From Parageobacillus sp. KH3-4 (GTDB lineage Bacteria; Bacillota; Bacilli; Bacillales; Anoxybacillaceae): 64,000 nt of DNA. Positions 53,203-62,577 of the stretch are shown piece by piece. The notes under the pieces are model-generated. The model saw only the letters and a program-made list of their open reading frames with translations. It searched no databases and was not told where the DNA came from. The stretch is taken from contig NZ_AP025627.1 in NCBI RefSeq assembly GCF_022846435.1, positions 3,134,001 through 3,198,000 of the forward strand. The letters are read 5' to 3'. Position 1 is the first letter of the stretch. Every line of letters begins with the position of its first letter. Both the position numbers and the translations under genes were made by a program.

Positions 53203-54780
53203 ATGCATCGGTTATCTATCCGCTGGAAAATCACCATCTTAATTTTCTTTATCGTTAGCTTTTCCTTATTGCTAAGCGGATTGTTTGTCATCGGAGACTT
53301 TTTTCACACAAAAGAAGAAGAATTGCAACAACGTGCATTATTGACGGCAAGGACGGTATCCGAGCTTCCCGAAATCAAATCACACATTGTCGGAACGGAA
53401 GAACAGCGCGCTTCCATCAATGGCATTGTCGAGCGCGTTCGCATCATTCATGACGCCGACTACATTGTTGTCCTTGACATGAATAAAGTTCGTCTTTCCC
53501 ATCCCGTCCCATCCATGATTGGACGCGTTTCCCGCGGTGCCGATGAAGGCCCTGCGTTTGCAGAACATACTTACACATCGAAAGCCCGCGGCGAAATTGG
53601 CACCGTCATTCGTGCGTTCGTTCCAATTATGAATAAAGATCATCAACAAATCGGCGTTGTCATTGCGGCATATCGATTGCCAACTTTTTTGGAAGTGATT
53701 TATGCTTTAAAAGAAGAGATTTTGATTGCGACAAGCCTTTCTCTATTCATTGGCGGAATAGGGGCTTGGCTGCTCGCTTCCCATATTAAGCAACAAATGT
53801 TTCAACTGGAACCTCATGAAATCGCCAAACTGCTTGTCGAACGGACCGAAGCCTTTAACGCAATGCACGAAGGCGTTATCGCGATCGATAGCGATGAAAA
53901 CATCACGATTTTTAATGACCGGGCAAAACAGATGCTCGGCGTTAAAGGAGATGTGATCGGCAAGCCGATTCGCTCTGTTATTCCCGACACGCACCTGCCG
54001 GAAATTTTGGAAATTAATCAGCCTATTTATAACAAAGAACTGCAAATAGGAAATTTAACGATTTGGAGCAACCGCATTCCGATTAAAGTCAACGGCAAAA
54101 CAGTTGGGGCGATCGCGATTTTCCAAGACCGTACCGAGGTGAAGAAACTCGCCGAAGAGCTGACAGGAGTGAAAGCGTTTGTCAGCGCTTTGCGTGTGCA
54201 AAATCACGAATATATGAATAAGCTGCATACAATCGCCGGATTGATACAATTAGGTCATCAAGAAAAAGCGCTCGAGTATGTCTTTCAAGTGACGGAAGAA
54301 CAAGAAGAACTAACCCGGTTTTTAAGCAAACATATTAAAGATGAAAGCATTTCCGGCTTGCTCTTAAGCAAAGTCCGCCGCGGCAAAGAACTGGGCATTC
54401 GCGTCACCATCGACCGCCATAGCCGTCTCCATGCTTTTCCGTCTCCGTTGGATCATCATGATTTTGTCGTCATTCTTGGAAACTTGATCGAGAACGCGTT
54501 TGATTCGTTTCAAGGCATTACGGATCGGGAAAAAGAAATATATGTAAGCATTGAGCAAAACGAGGAAATTTGTTCACTTTCGGTGGAAGACAACGGCCAA
54601 GGCATTGACCCAGAGCATCTTGACCGTATTTTCGAGGAAGGGTTCTCCACCAAAGGCAAAAATGGGCGAGGCATCGGTTTGTATTTAGTCAAGCATATTG
54701 TGGAAAAAGGAAAAGGGCATCTGGATGTGAAATCGGAAAAAGGAAAAGGAACAATATTTACGATCACTTTTAATATGTAA
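53203..54780 (+). CDS. dctS: DctS-like sensor histidine kinase (CitA/DcuS type)
   Basis: 525 residues. Membrane helices near 12-30 and about 175-192 flank an extracellular PAS-like (PDC) domain with YIVVLDMNKVRLSHP. A cytoplasmic PAS (about 215-320) follows, then SpoOB-type dimer helix VQNHEYMNKLHTIAGLIQLG with the phosphorylated histidine, and an HATPase domain ending NLIENAFDSF, DNGQGIDPEHLDRIFEEGFSTKGKNGRGIGLYLVKHI. ATG 53203. It pairs with the response regulator 12 bases downstream. Senses C4-dicarboxylates together with DctB (inferred from synteny). Confidence 0.92.
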   Translation: MHRLSIRWKITILIFFIVSFSLLLSGLFVIGDFFHTKEEELQQRALLTARTVSELPEIKSHIVGTEEQRASINGIVERVRIIHDADYIVVLDMNKVRLSHPVPSMIGRVSRGADEGPAFAEHTYTSKARGEIGTVIRAFVPIMNKDHQQIGVVIAAYRLPTFLEVIYALKEEILIATSLSLFIGGIGAWLLASHIKQQMFQLEPHEIAKLLVERTEAFNAMHEGVIAIDSDENITIFNDRAKQMLGVKGDVIGKPIRSVIPDTHLPEILEINQPIYNKELQIGNLTIWSNRIPIKVNGKTVGAIAIFQDRTEVKKLAEELTGVKAFVSALRVQNHEYMNKLHTIAGLIQLGHQEKALEYVFQVTEEQEELTRFLSKHIKDESISGLLLSKVRRGKELGIRVTIDRHSRLHAFPSPLDHHDFVVILGNLIENAFDSFQGITDREKEIYVSIEQNEEICSLSVEDNGQGIDPEHLDRIFEEGFSTKGKNGRGIGLYLVKHIVEKGKGHLDVKSEKGKGTIFTITFNM

Positions 54781-54792
54781 GGAGGGGAGAAG

Positions 54793-55479
54793 ATGTACCG
54801 CGTCTTGCTGATTGAAGACGATCCGATGGTGCAGGAAGTAAACCGTCAATTTATCGAACAAGTGGAAGGGTTCACCGTTATCGGAAGCGCCGGAAATGGC
54901 ATGGAAGGGATGCAACTAATCCGCGATCTCCATCCCGATTTAGTGATTATTGATATTTATATGCCTCATAAGGATGGCCTTGAAACATTAAAAGAAATTC
55001 GCTCGGAAGGATATGAAGTAGATGTTATCGCTATCACTGCGGCAAGCGATATCGACACGGTGCGGCGCGTATTGCAAAACGGCGCTTTTGATTACATCAT
55101 GAAACCGTTTAAATTCGAGCGTCTCAAACAAGCGTTGGAAAATTATCATTCCTTCCGTCAAACGCTGAACGAAAAAGAAACATTAACGCAGAAAGAGTTA
55201 GACGCTCTTCTGCAAACGGCAGAACCTCAAATGCTCGAGCCGCGCAACGAACTGCCAAAAGGTTTGAACGAAGTCACATTACAAAAAATCGTTCGGTATC
55301 TTCGCAAGCAAACGGAACCTGTTTCCGCCGAAGAAGTCGCCGAAGGGGTCGGCATCGCGCGAGTGACGGCACGCCGCTATTTAGAATACTTAGAAAAAAG
55401 AGGAGAAGTCAGCCTCGATGTTCAATACGGCGGAATTGGACGCCCGGTAAACCGATATATGATGAAACACCACATATAG
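54793..55479 (+). CDS. dctR: DctR-like response regulator (CitB/DcuR type)
   Basis: 228 residues. Receiver domain (1-120) with phospho-acceptor aspartate in LVIIDIYMPHKDGLETL near residue 54 and conserved lysine in IMKPFKFERLKQAL. C-terminal HTH of the DcuR kind (about 170-228, VSAEEVAEGVGIARVTARRYLEYLEKRGEV). ATG 54793 behind AAGGAGGGGAGAAG. Probably activates the divergently encoded dctP and dctB. Confidence 0.93.
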   Translation: MYRVLLIEDDPMVQEVNRQFIEQVEGFTVIGSAGNGMEGMQLIRDLHPDLVIIDIYMPHKDGLETLKEIRSEGYEVDVIAITAASDIDTVRRVLQNGAFDYIMKPFKFERLKQALENYHSFRQTLNEKETLTQKELDALLQTAEPQMLEPRNELPKGLNEVTLQKIVRYLRKQTEPVSAEEVAEGVGIARVTARRYLEYLEKRGEVSLDVQYGGIGRPVNRYMMKHHI

Positions 55480-55489
55480 GCAAAACGGG

Positions 55490-56467
55490 CTATACCGATG
55501 AGCGTTCAATAAAACGAACAGGCAACTTTTCCGTTTTCCTCGCGATATTCCCTGTTTCCATATAATGATAAATAAGGCGAAACGCTTTTATTCCCATCAG
55601 CGCAAGCGGCAGTTCGATCGTCGTAATTTGCAGCGGTTCGGAAATCGGATGGTTGTCAAAACTAACAATCGCAAGATCAGCGGGGATCTTCACTCCTTCC
55701 TTTTTCCCCCATAACACGATGCCTGCCGCCACTTGATCGCTCGATACAAGCAGCGCGCTCGGCTTTTCCGGCAACGACATCCATTCATGAACGACGCGTT
55801 TTCCATCTTCCATGTATAAACAACGATCAAAAATCCACTCTTTTCGCGGCTCAACGCCAATCTGCCGCAATGTATCATAATATGCTGCTTGCCTAGCCTT
55901 GCTATTTGCCCCCGTCGTTCGTCCGATGCAATAGCCGATATGGCGATGGCCTTTTTGAATCAAATAACGCAACGCTTTCGTAAACGCTTCGTAATGATCA
56001 ATATAAACGGATAAAAAGTCTTGATCTCGGACATCTTCGCACAACACGATTGGTCCATCTTGCTTATATTCTCCAATCACGTTCCAGTCCGCTACATGCG
56101 AACAAATAATAAGTCCGTCGACTTGTTTCATTCGCATCATTTCCAGAGCTTCTAGTTCCTTTTCCATATCGTAATTCGTTTGAAATACTAACAGATGATA
56201 CCGATGGCGAAGCGCCTCTTTTGATATTCCTTCCAATACTGTAGCGAAATACGGATGATTCACATATGGAAGCACGACCCCGACGATCGACGTTTTCCCT
56301 TTCGCTAAATGGACCGCATTGATGTTTTTTGTGTAATTTAGCTTTTCTACTGCTTCCCATACCGCATTTCTTTTCTCTTCCCGCACGTAAGGATAGCCGT
56401 TTAGCACCCTTGACACCGTTGCCACGGAAACCCCTGCTTCTTTTGCAATTTCTCGAATATTTGCCAT
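55490..56467 (-). CDS. LacI/GalR family transcriptional repressor
   Basis: 325 residues from ATG 56467. N-terminal HTH NIREIAKEAGVSVATVSRVLNGYPYVREEKR (1-35), then the periplasmic-binding-type core ending FIERSS. Ligand unknown. No sugar-utilisation genes are adjacent, so it is an orphan. A TGAAA-TGCG-TTTCA palindrome at 56500-56513 lies 33 bases upstream and may be its operator. It is divergent from a 44-residue membrane-protein gene. Confidence 0.9.
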   Translation of the reverse strand: MANIREIAKEAGVSVATVSRVLNGYPYVREEKRNAVWEAVEKLNYTKNINAVHLAKGKTSIVGVVLPYVNHPYFATVLEGISKEALRHRYHLLVFQTNYDMEKELEALEMMRMKQVDGLIICSHVADWNVIGEYKQDGPIVLCEDVRDQDFLSVYIDHYEAFTKALRYLIQKGHRHIGYCIGRTTGANSKARQAAYYDTLRQIGVEPRKEWIFDRCLYMEDGKRVVHEWMSLPEKPSALLVSSDQVAAGIVLWGKKEGVKIPADLAIVSFDNHPISEPLQITTIELPLALMGIKAFRLIYHYMETGNIARKTEKLPVRFIERSSV

Positions 56468-56499
56468 CCTCTTCACCTTTTTCAAAAAAACTATTGCAT

Positions 56500-56513
56500 T
56501 GAAATGCGTTTCA
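56500..56513. promoter_or_regulatory. LacI-type operator between the repressor gene and a small membrane-protein gene
   Basis: TGAAATGCGTTTCA, perfect 5-bp arms with a CG centre, similar to LacI-family operators. Confidence 0.6.
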
Positions 56514-56556
56514 TACATTATAGTTTGAGCAAACGAACAAAGGGGGATTTTTTTCT

Positions 56557-56691
56557 ATGAATGGAATATTCATTTATCTGCTTTTATGCCTCATTGAATG
56601 GTTTGGAGCACACATCGCTTTACAGGCAAGCTCCAAAGCCGAACAGGAATACTACAACGAAAACGACCCATTTAAAACGTTCTTTATGTAA
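56557..56691 (+). CDS. 44-residue single-helix protein
   Basis: ATG 56557 encodes MNGIFIYLLLCLIEWFGAHI then ALQASSKAEQEYYNENDPF and KTFFM. One hydrophobic helix, then an acidic tail. AAAGGGGGA lies ten bases upstream. It is divergently transcribed from the LacI gene across the palindrome at 56500-56513, so the LacI regulator may control it. Family not recognised. Confidence 0.6.
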   Translation: MNGIFIYLLLCLIEWFGAHIALQASSKAEQEYYNENDPFKTFFM

Positions 56692-57178
56692 TTCTCCGAT
56701 CTAGTAAAGAGAACCTTTTGCTTCATTGCTTCACTTCGATTGGCTGATAGCGCTCCACTAAATTCATTCGTTTCAATCATCAGTTGTTCTAACAGTCTGA
56801 TTTGCGGATTGCCCGTCCATACTATTTACCATTCATCATTCTCTTCTCTAAATTCATTGGGGCAATCCGCATCTCTTTAATTGATTGACAAAACCCACGT
56901 GAATGACAAACGATACACATACATGACTCCAACAGCTTCTCCACCATATCATAAAACTTAACTATGATAAACACCATATCAAGTCAACCATAAAAGAAAA
57001 ATCCCTAAAAAACAAGAAACTCATCCTTTTCTTCAAAAAGAAAATGATAAGTAAACGTTTGTAATATCGCAAAATCGGTGCCAGCGATCTTATACAGAAA
57101 GATGTTCTTTTTTGTAGAAAGAAAAAGCGGCCACTCCTACAAATAAAAACACTCTGCATGTGACATGCAGGTGTTCGT
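56692..57178. other. Gap without a convincing gene
   Basis: About 490 bases. A minus-strand frame (near 56840-56650) reads QIRLLEQLMIETNEFSGALS-like text with coding flavour but no start codon or ribosome site. It may be a gene remnant. No RNA element was recognised. Confidence 0.4.
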
Positions 57179-58393
57179 TCATCTTTTCGGAAAAATTATT
57201 TCAAAGCGAGTTCCCTTTCCTAATTCGCTGTGCACTTTGACCTTTCCATTATGTTTCTCAATAATCCATTTGGCGATGGAAAGTCCTAATCCTGCTCCAT
57301 CTGATTTCGTACGTGCTTTATCGCTTTGGTAAAACCGATCAAAAATTTTTGGAATCTCTTCTTTTGCAATGCCAATCCCATTATCTTGCACCTCAAGAAT
57401 GATCGAAGAAGCGGTTTGACGACAAGAAAGATGGATGTGCCCTCCGTCTTCCGTGTATTTCATCGCGTTATCTAATAAAATAATCAACAATTGATGAATG
57501 CGTTCTTTATCTCCTGTAAACTGAACAGGAGTTTTCACATCTAGCGTAATTTCTTTTTGTTGATAAGAAGCAATTTCTGCATAGTGGTCGACCATTTCCT
57601 TTAATAGCTCATCAAGCCGAAACGGTTCTTTCTTGACCTCGATTTGATTCGAATCAGATCGCGCCAACATCAATAAATTAGCAACTAATCGTGAAAGGCG
57701 GCGACACTCTTTTGCAATGACGGAGATATCGCCAATTTTTTCTTTAATAGTGGCGGAAGGAGACCGGAACAATAAATCCGTTTTCGCTTGTATTACCGCT
57801 AACGGAGTTCGCAATTCATGTGAAGCATCCGAAACAAATTGTTGTTGTTTTTGCCATGCCTGCTGAATCGGCACAAGCGCTCGCCCTGCGAGAAAATATC
57901 CAGCGGCTATGGCACAAAGTCCCCCGATTACGCATCCGGTCACAATAATCAACAAAAGCTGATTTAAAATTTCTCTTTCGGAATTGATATTTCGCAAAAT
58001 TTGCACGGTTATTTTTCCAAGCTCCGTATCCACTTCGATCGCAATCGTCCGAAAATAAAAGTTTTCAATATTTACATCGTATAGTTCATTCATTTGCTTA
58101 GGAGGAACAATATGTGCCTGAGTAAAAATCGTTGTGTCGCGATTCATGTCCATCATTTCGCCTTTTTCATTCCAAATCACGATAAACACACGTGGATCTC
58201 GTAAAAAAGGAACGTTGCTTCCCCATAATTTTCCATATACTATTCGTTCCGCTACCCTCATCAGTGCTGCATCCACTTCTTGGTACAAACGGGCATGCAT
58301 ATACGAATATAATGCTGTTCCTAATACGCTAATCAAAACGAAGAAAACTAACGAATTTAACAGTGTCAGTCGAAGATGAGTGCGTTGGAACAT
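57179..58393 (-). CDS. OmpR-type sensor histidine kinase
   Basis: 404 residues. Two membrane helices (about 10-30 and 145-170) around an extracellular sensor. HisKA motif FVSDASHELRTPLAVIQAK near residue 190 and HATPase N, G1 and G2 boxes (LLDNAMKYTEDGG, QDNGIGIAKEEIPKIFDRFYQSDKART, GLGLSIAKWIIEKHNGKV). ATG 58393. It is 16 bases downstream of its response regulator. It probably responds to envelope or antimicrobial stress given the adjacent YknXYZ-like exporter (inferred). Confidence 0.92.
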   Translation of the reverse strand: MFQRTHLRLTLLNSLVFFVLISVLGTALYSYMHARLYQEVDAALMRVAERIVYGKLWGSNVPFLRDPRVFIVIWNEKGEMMDMNRDTTIFTQAHIVPPKQMNELYDVNIENFYFRTIAIEVDTELGKITVQILRNINSEREILNQLLLIIVTGCVIGGLCAIAAGYFLAGRALVPIQQAWQKQQQFVSDASHELRTPLAVIQAKTDLLFRSPSATIKEKIGDISVIAKECRRLSRLVANLLMLARSDSNQIEVKKEPFRLDELLKEMVDHYAEIASYQQKEITLDVKTPVQFTGDKERIHQLLIILLDNAMKYTEDGGHIHLSCRQTASSIILEVQDNGIGIAKEEIPKIFDRFYQSDKARTKSDGAGLGLSIAKWIIEKHNGKVKVHSELGKGTRFEIIFPKR

Positions 58394-58409
58394 CGTTTTC
58401 TCTCCTATT

Positions 58410-59081
58410 CTATTCGTCTGTTAACATATATCCAACTCCTCGAACCGTCTTAATATCTGTATGATAGCCAAACGGTTCAAGCTTTTTACGAAGTTGATGA
58501 ATGAACACCTCGACAATCGCAATCGTTGTATCCGAATCAAATCCCCACACCCGATCATAGATTTGTTCTTTCGTTAAAATCGTTCCCTTATTATGGATAA
58601 GGTACTCTAATAATTCGTATTGTTTTGCTGTTACTTTGATGGGATGACCATCTACAATAATATCCTTTTCTTTTCCGAATAGTTCAATCCCGCGATAGCG
58701 AATGGTCTGCTTTGTCGTAAAACCGCCACTGCGCCGTAATAATGCCCGAATGCGTGCCTTCAGCTCAGGGGCTTGAAACGGTTTGACTAAGTAATCGTCC
58801 CCGCCGAAATCTAAGCCTTTTACCCGGTCTTCGAGGGAATCTTTTGCTGTTAAAAACAATACTGGTGTCTCAATTTCTTCTTTTCGGATTCGTTGGACAA
58901 TTTCAAAACCATCTATTCCCGGTAACATTACGTCTAATATAATGGCATCATAAATGTTTTGCAATGCTAAAAATAGCCCTTCCTCACCATCTGTGGCGCT
59001 ATCAACAACAAACTCATCAGATAAGATTTCAATTATCGCTTCAAGCAAATCCAGATGATCTTCAACGACTAATAGCCTCAT
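58410..59081 (-). CDS. OmpR-type response regulator
   Basis: 223 residues from ATG 59081 (AAGGAGGAGCAATTG). Receiver with aspartate in AIILDVMLPGIDGFEIVQ near residue 50 and a C-terminal winged helix (GIELFGKEKDIIVDGHPIKVTAKQYELLEYL, VEVFIHQLRKKLE). It lies 36 bases downstream of a terminator-like hairpin after the ABC permease and may control the exporter operon. Confidence 0.92.
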   Translation of the reverse strand: MRLLVVEDHLDLLEAIIEILSDEFVVDSATDGEEGLFLALQNIYDAIILDVMLPGIDGFEIVQRIRKEEIETPVLFLTAKDSLEDRVKGLDFGGDDYLVKPFQAPELKARIRALLRRSGGFTTKQTIRYRGIELFGKEKDIIVDGHPIKVTAKQYELLEYLIHNKGTILTKEQIYDRVWGFDSDTTIAIVEVFIHQLRKKLEPFGYHTDIKTVRGVGYMLTDE

Positions 59082-59119
59082 CAATTGCTCCTCCTTTCTC
59101 CTATGACTAATAATAAGAT

Positions 59120-59146
59120 AAAGCGGTCGCTGAAAGCGATCGCTTC
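59120..59146 (-). terminator. Hairpin between the exporter permease gene and the response regulator gene
   Basis: AAGCGGTCGCT with AGCGATCGCTT (one mismatch); followed by TTATCTT on the minus strand. Possible terminator or attenuator. Confidence 0.5.
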
Positions 59147-59377
59147 ATACGGCTGAATTCTCGTATTTTTGGATTGAAGACTCTCCTGCGTCAACCAATC
59201 TTCTTCTCTGAAGTGACAAGCAACTTCTGCGTTAAAGAATATTCGGCTTCGTGGCTATTGGCACCGCCTCCTGTCCCGATCGGTTCCGCAACGTTTAGCG
59301 ATTTCGAAACACAGGCATTTCTGAGCAGAAAAACATTTTTTAGCCTTTAGTCACTCTTCCCCTCTCCCTTGGCTTTT
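59147..59377. other. Gap between ABC permease and response regulator
   Basis: The minus strand carries a coding-like fragment SLNVAEPIGTGGGANSHEAE then YSLTQKLLVTSEKKIG, stop at 59191, without a start codon or ribosome site in that frame. A short frame from ATG near 59335 would join it after a one-base shift. Family not recognised. Confidence 0.35.
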
Positions 59378-60547
59378 CTATTCATATCTTAGAGCCTGAA
59401 TCGGATCAAGTTTTGCTGCTTTGTTGGCGGGAAATACGCCAAATACCACTCCGACGAGAAGCGAGAATAAAAAGGCAATCAGAGAAACGGAAGTAGAATA
59501 AGAAATCGCCAGCCCCATCGCAGCTGCTAGCACTTTCCCAATGATAAATCCGAGTCCCACGCCGATTACTCCTCCTAGAGCGCTTAGCACAACAGCTTCA
59601 ATTAAAAATTGCAGCAAAATATCTCTCCGCTTCGCCCCGATTGCTTTTCGAATCCCGATTTCCTTCGTTCGCTCTGAAACAGACACAAGCATAATATTCA
59701 TAATCCCGATTCCGCCTACTAAAAGAGAAATGCCGGCGATTCCTCCAAGCATCAGCGTCATCGTGTTGGTTACCGAACTCATCGTCTCCATTAAATCTTG
59801 CTGGTTAAAGACGCTGTAGCTATCTTCGTTGTTAGGAAACATGCGTGCTAATGTTCTCTCGACTTGTGCCATAACAAAATTGACTTGTTCTGCATTTTTT
59901 CCTTGAATGTATACCGTTTGAATGCTTGTGTTTTTTACCAGCCTCTGTGCAGTCGAAAGCGGCATGATAATCACATCATCGCCGCTTTGTCCAAGCGAAC
60001 CACCTTTTGCAGCAAGAACTCCGACTACTTTAAACGATGTACCTTCAACTTGTACATATTTTCCGACCGGATTATCCAGACCAAATAGTGTCTGCGCTGT
60101 GTTAGCTCCTAAAACGACAATTTTTTGCCGATACTCTACATCAATATCGGATAAAAATCGACCTTGGCTGGCTTGAACATCGCGCACAGTTTGATAGGAG
60201 GCGGTTGTGCCAATTAAAGATACTTGCGCAGATGTCGTGCCATTTTTCACATTGACCCGTCCGGACACAACTGGAGCAATTTCTTTTACCCCTGGAATAT
60301 CTCGAATTTTTTCAACATCATCTGTCGTCAATTTGACGCTATTAGAGTTCATGACGTTTACTGTTAATAAGTTCGTTCCTAGCTGATTAATTTGATTTGT
60401 TACTTGTTTGCTCGAACCTTGACCAATCGAGATAAGAACAATGACAGAAGAGACGCCGATAATAATTCCTAACATCGTTAAAAATGACCGCAATTTATTA
60501 CCTTGAATACTGCGCAGCGCCATTTTAACGGATTGAATAAGTCCCAA
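59378..60547 (-). CDS. MacB/YknZ-type ABC exporter permease
   Basis: 389 residues from TTG 60547 (GAGGTGATTTCG). N-terminal helix (LGIIIGVSSVIVLISIGQG), long extracytoplasmic MacB-PCD domain, then three helices and FtsX-like segment ending NKAAKLDPIQALRYE. It works with the ATPase and the HlyD-like adaptor genes upstream. The B. subtilis homologs YknXYZ protect against the SdpC toxin. The start overlaps the ATPase end by 23 bases. Confidence 0.92.
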   Translation of the reverse strand: MGLIQSVKMALRSIQGNKLRSFLTMLGIIIGVSSVIVLISIGQGSSKQVTNQINQLGTNLLTVNVMNSNSVKLTTDDVEKIRDIPGVKEIAPVVSGRVNVKNGTTSAQVSLIGTTASYQTVRDVQASQGRFLSDIDVEYRQKIVVLGANTAQTLFGLDNPVGKYVQVEGTSFKVVGVLAAKGGSLGQSGDDVIIMPLSTAQRLVKNTSIQTVYIQGKNAEQVNFVMAQVERTLARMFPNNEDSYSVFNQQDLMETMSSVTNTMTLMLGGIAGISLLVGGIGIMNIMLVSVSERTKEIGIRKAIGAKRRDILLQFLIEAVVLSALGGVIGVGLGFIIGKVLAAAMGLAISYSTSVSLIAFLFSLLVGVVFGVFPANKAAKLDPIQALRYE

Positions 60548-61235
60548 CGAAATCACCTCTCTCTTCAAACAATTGGCCATCTTGAATACGGACAATCCGC
60601 TTTGCTTCGTTTGCCACTTCCCAATCGTGCGTAATCAAAATAAGCGTATGTCCCTGCTCATTTAATTGTTTCATGATTTGAATAATCTCTTTGCTCGTCT
60701 TGCTGTCGAGCGCCCCTGTCGGCTCATCGGCAAGCAAAATCGGCGGATTGCCGACAAGGGCTCGAGCGATGGCAACCCGTTGCTGTTGTCCTCCAGAAAG
60801 CTGGTTAGGTAAATGATGGGCGCGATCTTTTAAACCGACTTTTTCCAGACATTCATAAGCGATTTTTTGGCGTTCCTTCGCTTTCACTCCACGGTATAAT
60901 AAAGGCAGTTCGACATTCTCTAACGCCGTTAGTTTTGTTAATAGATGGAAATTTTGAAAAACGAAGCCAATTTTTTCGTTTCGAATGGCCGCAAGCTCGT
61001 TGTCTGTCATTTTTTCTATTTCTTTTCCGTCGAGAATATAGCTCCCTGAGTCAGGGCGATCAAGGCAGCCAATCATATTCATGAACGTGGACTTCCCTGA
61101 ACCAGAAGGACCGATAATCGCAAGAAAATCTCCTTTTTCAATTTGAAGAGAGACGCCTTGCAATGCGTGAACCACTTCTCCTCCAAGCGTATATGTTTTT
61201 GTCATATTTTCAATTTGAATAATCGGTGCAGCCAT
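60525..61235 (-). CDS. MacB/YknY-type ABC exporter ATPase
   Basis: 236-residue ATPase. Walker [10 protein letters not shown] (near residue 42), ABC signature LSGGQQQR, Walker [12 protein letters not shown] and H-loop THD. LolD/MacB/YknY subgroup. It energises the permease at 59378-60547. ATG 61235 follows GGGAAATGATCGAGA. It starts seven bases after the adaptor gene's end. Confidence 0.94.
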   Translation of the reverse strand: MAAPIIQIENMTKTYTLGGEVVHALQGVSLQIEKGDFLAIIGPSGSGKSTFMNMIGCLDRPDSGSYILDGKEIEKMTDNELAAIRNEKIGFVFQNFHLLTKLTALENVELPLLYRGVKAKERQKIAYECLEKVGLKDRAHHLPNQLSGGQQQRVAIARALVGNPPILLADEPTGALDSKTSKEIIQIMKQLNEQGHTLILITHDWEVANEAKRIVRIQDGQLFEERGDFVGTYSIR

Positions 61236-61241
61236 TCTCGA

Positions 61242-62207
61242 TCATTTCCCTCCATTCATTATTCTACGATTTATGCCGCCCGGAGCGCCCATGCCCGGCA
61301 TTCCGCCCATGCCACCCATCATTCTGCCGACGCGCATTTGTTCATTATTCAAAGACGAAGCGGATACTCTTGGCAACTGGACAACCTCTCCTTCTGTGAG
61401 ACCTTCCGTAATTTCTACATAATCTTCATTGTTAATTCCCGTTTTCACTGCTTGTCTTTTCACCGTTCGCTGCGTTACGTTGTCCTCTCCATCCGATGAT
61501 GGATTAGCAACAAGCACAAACTTTTCGCCATTTACTGTATGAACGGCTTCAATCGGCACATATAACACATTATCTTTGCTTTGCACTAAAATGCTTGCTT
61601 CGGCCGTCATCCCGACTTTTACATTCGTTGGTTTGTCAATATGAATAGTAACATCAAATGTCGAAACCCCGTTCGACACAGTTCCCTCATTTGCAATCGA
61701 TGTCACTTTTCCTGTATATGTTGTATCCGGAAATGCATTTACCTTTATACTTGCGGTTTGTCCCACTTTTACTTTTGGAATATCTAACTCATCGATTTGC
61801 ACCGTTACTTGCAAGTCATCATAATTCGTAATATGGGCGACAACTTGGCCGTTTGCCACACGCTCTCCTTCCGCTACATTGAGTGATGTGACTGTTCCAT
61901 CTGCTGGTGCTGTAATTGCATCACTTCCATCCGTAAATGTGATTAACTCTTGCCCTTCCTTCACTTTCTCTCCTTCAGAAACAAGTACTTCGTCTACTTC
62001 TTTGGTGGCAGTCGCTTTGATATCCGTACTCGTGACAGGTTGAACCGTCCCAGAACCACTTACTTTCACTTCCAGTTTTCCTCTTTGTACAGAAGCAGTC
62101 TGTACCTGCGCCATCGTTGGCTCTTCTTTTCCTTTGGCAAAAAACCATACGCCTCCTCCAATGATTACAATCGCAGCGACGAAAATGACCACCCATTTTT
62201 TCAACAC
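61242..62207 (-). CDS. HlyD/RND-type adaptor of the ABC exporter (YknX-like)
   Basis: 321 residues. One N-terminal membrane helix (WVVIFVAAIVIIGGGVWFF), then barrel-sandwich (biotinyl-like) and beta-barrel domains (GTVQPVTSTDIKATATKEVDE, ITAPADGTVTSLNVAEGERVANGQVVAHI). The C-terminus is Gly/Met-rich. GTG 62207 (or the TTG next to it) is five bases behind AAAGGAGAATCG. First gene of the exporter operon. Confidence 0.92.
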   Translation of the reverse strand: MLKKWVVIFVAAIVIIGGGVWFFAKGKEEPTMAQVQTASVQRGKLEVKVSGSGTVQPVTSTDIKATATKEVDEVLVSEGEKVKEGQELITFTDGSDAITAPADGTVTSLNVAEGERVANGQVVAHITNYDDLQVTVQIDELDIPKVKVGQTASIKVNAFPDTTYTGKVTSIANEGTVSNGVSTFDVTIHIDKPTNVKVGMTAEASILVQSKDNVLYVPIEAVHTVNGEKFVLVANPSSDGEDNVTQRTVKRQAVKTGINNEDYVEITEGLTEGEVVQLPRVSASSLNNEQMRVGRMMGGMGGMPGMGAPGGINRRIMNGGK

Positions 62208-62236
62208 CGATTCTCCTTTCTTTATCTATAAGTAAC

Positions 62237-62509
62237 TTAGATAAGCCTATTATGTAGACTGTTTCTTAATTTTTTCTTAACTTTCATCCGAAAAGAAAAA
62301 TTGCTGGAAAGTGACGTACGAAAAAAGGTTTCTCCCTCACAAATGACGAGATCTATTTCCAGCAGTCCCTGCTTCATGCCAACGATCATGTTCGCGATGT
62401 TTTTCGTATTTTCCATTACTGCTTTGCTCGGATGAAGGCACGGCGTTTTATAGTTGACAACCGTTACCCGCACCGTATCGTTGCTGCTAGAAATATCGCC
62501 GTATCCCAT
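62237..62509 (-). CDS. Small protein of unknown function
   Basis: 90 residues. ATG 62509 lies eight bases behind [33 protein letters not shown] continues with [18 protein letters not shown]; the basic C-terminus ([16 protein letters not shown]) has no clear function. No membrane segment. It is divergent from the lipoprotein gene and 29 bases upstream of the exporter operon. Confidence 0.6.
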   Translation of the reverse strand: MGYGDISSSNDTVRVTVVNYKTPCLHPSKAVMENTKNIANMIVGMKQGLLEIDLVICEGETFFRTSLSSNFSFRMKVKKKLRNSLHNRLI

Positions 62510-62577
62510 ATCGATCTTCCTCCTTGCCTGTTTTGACTGGTATAATAAGTAATATATAAATTAAGGAGGAATGATCG

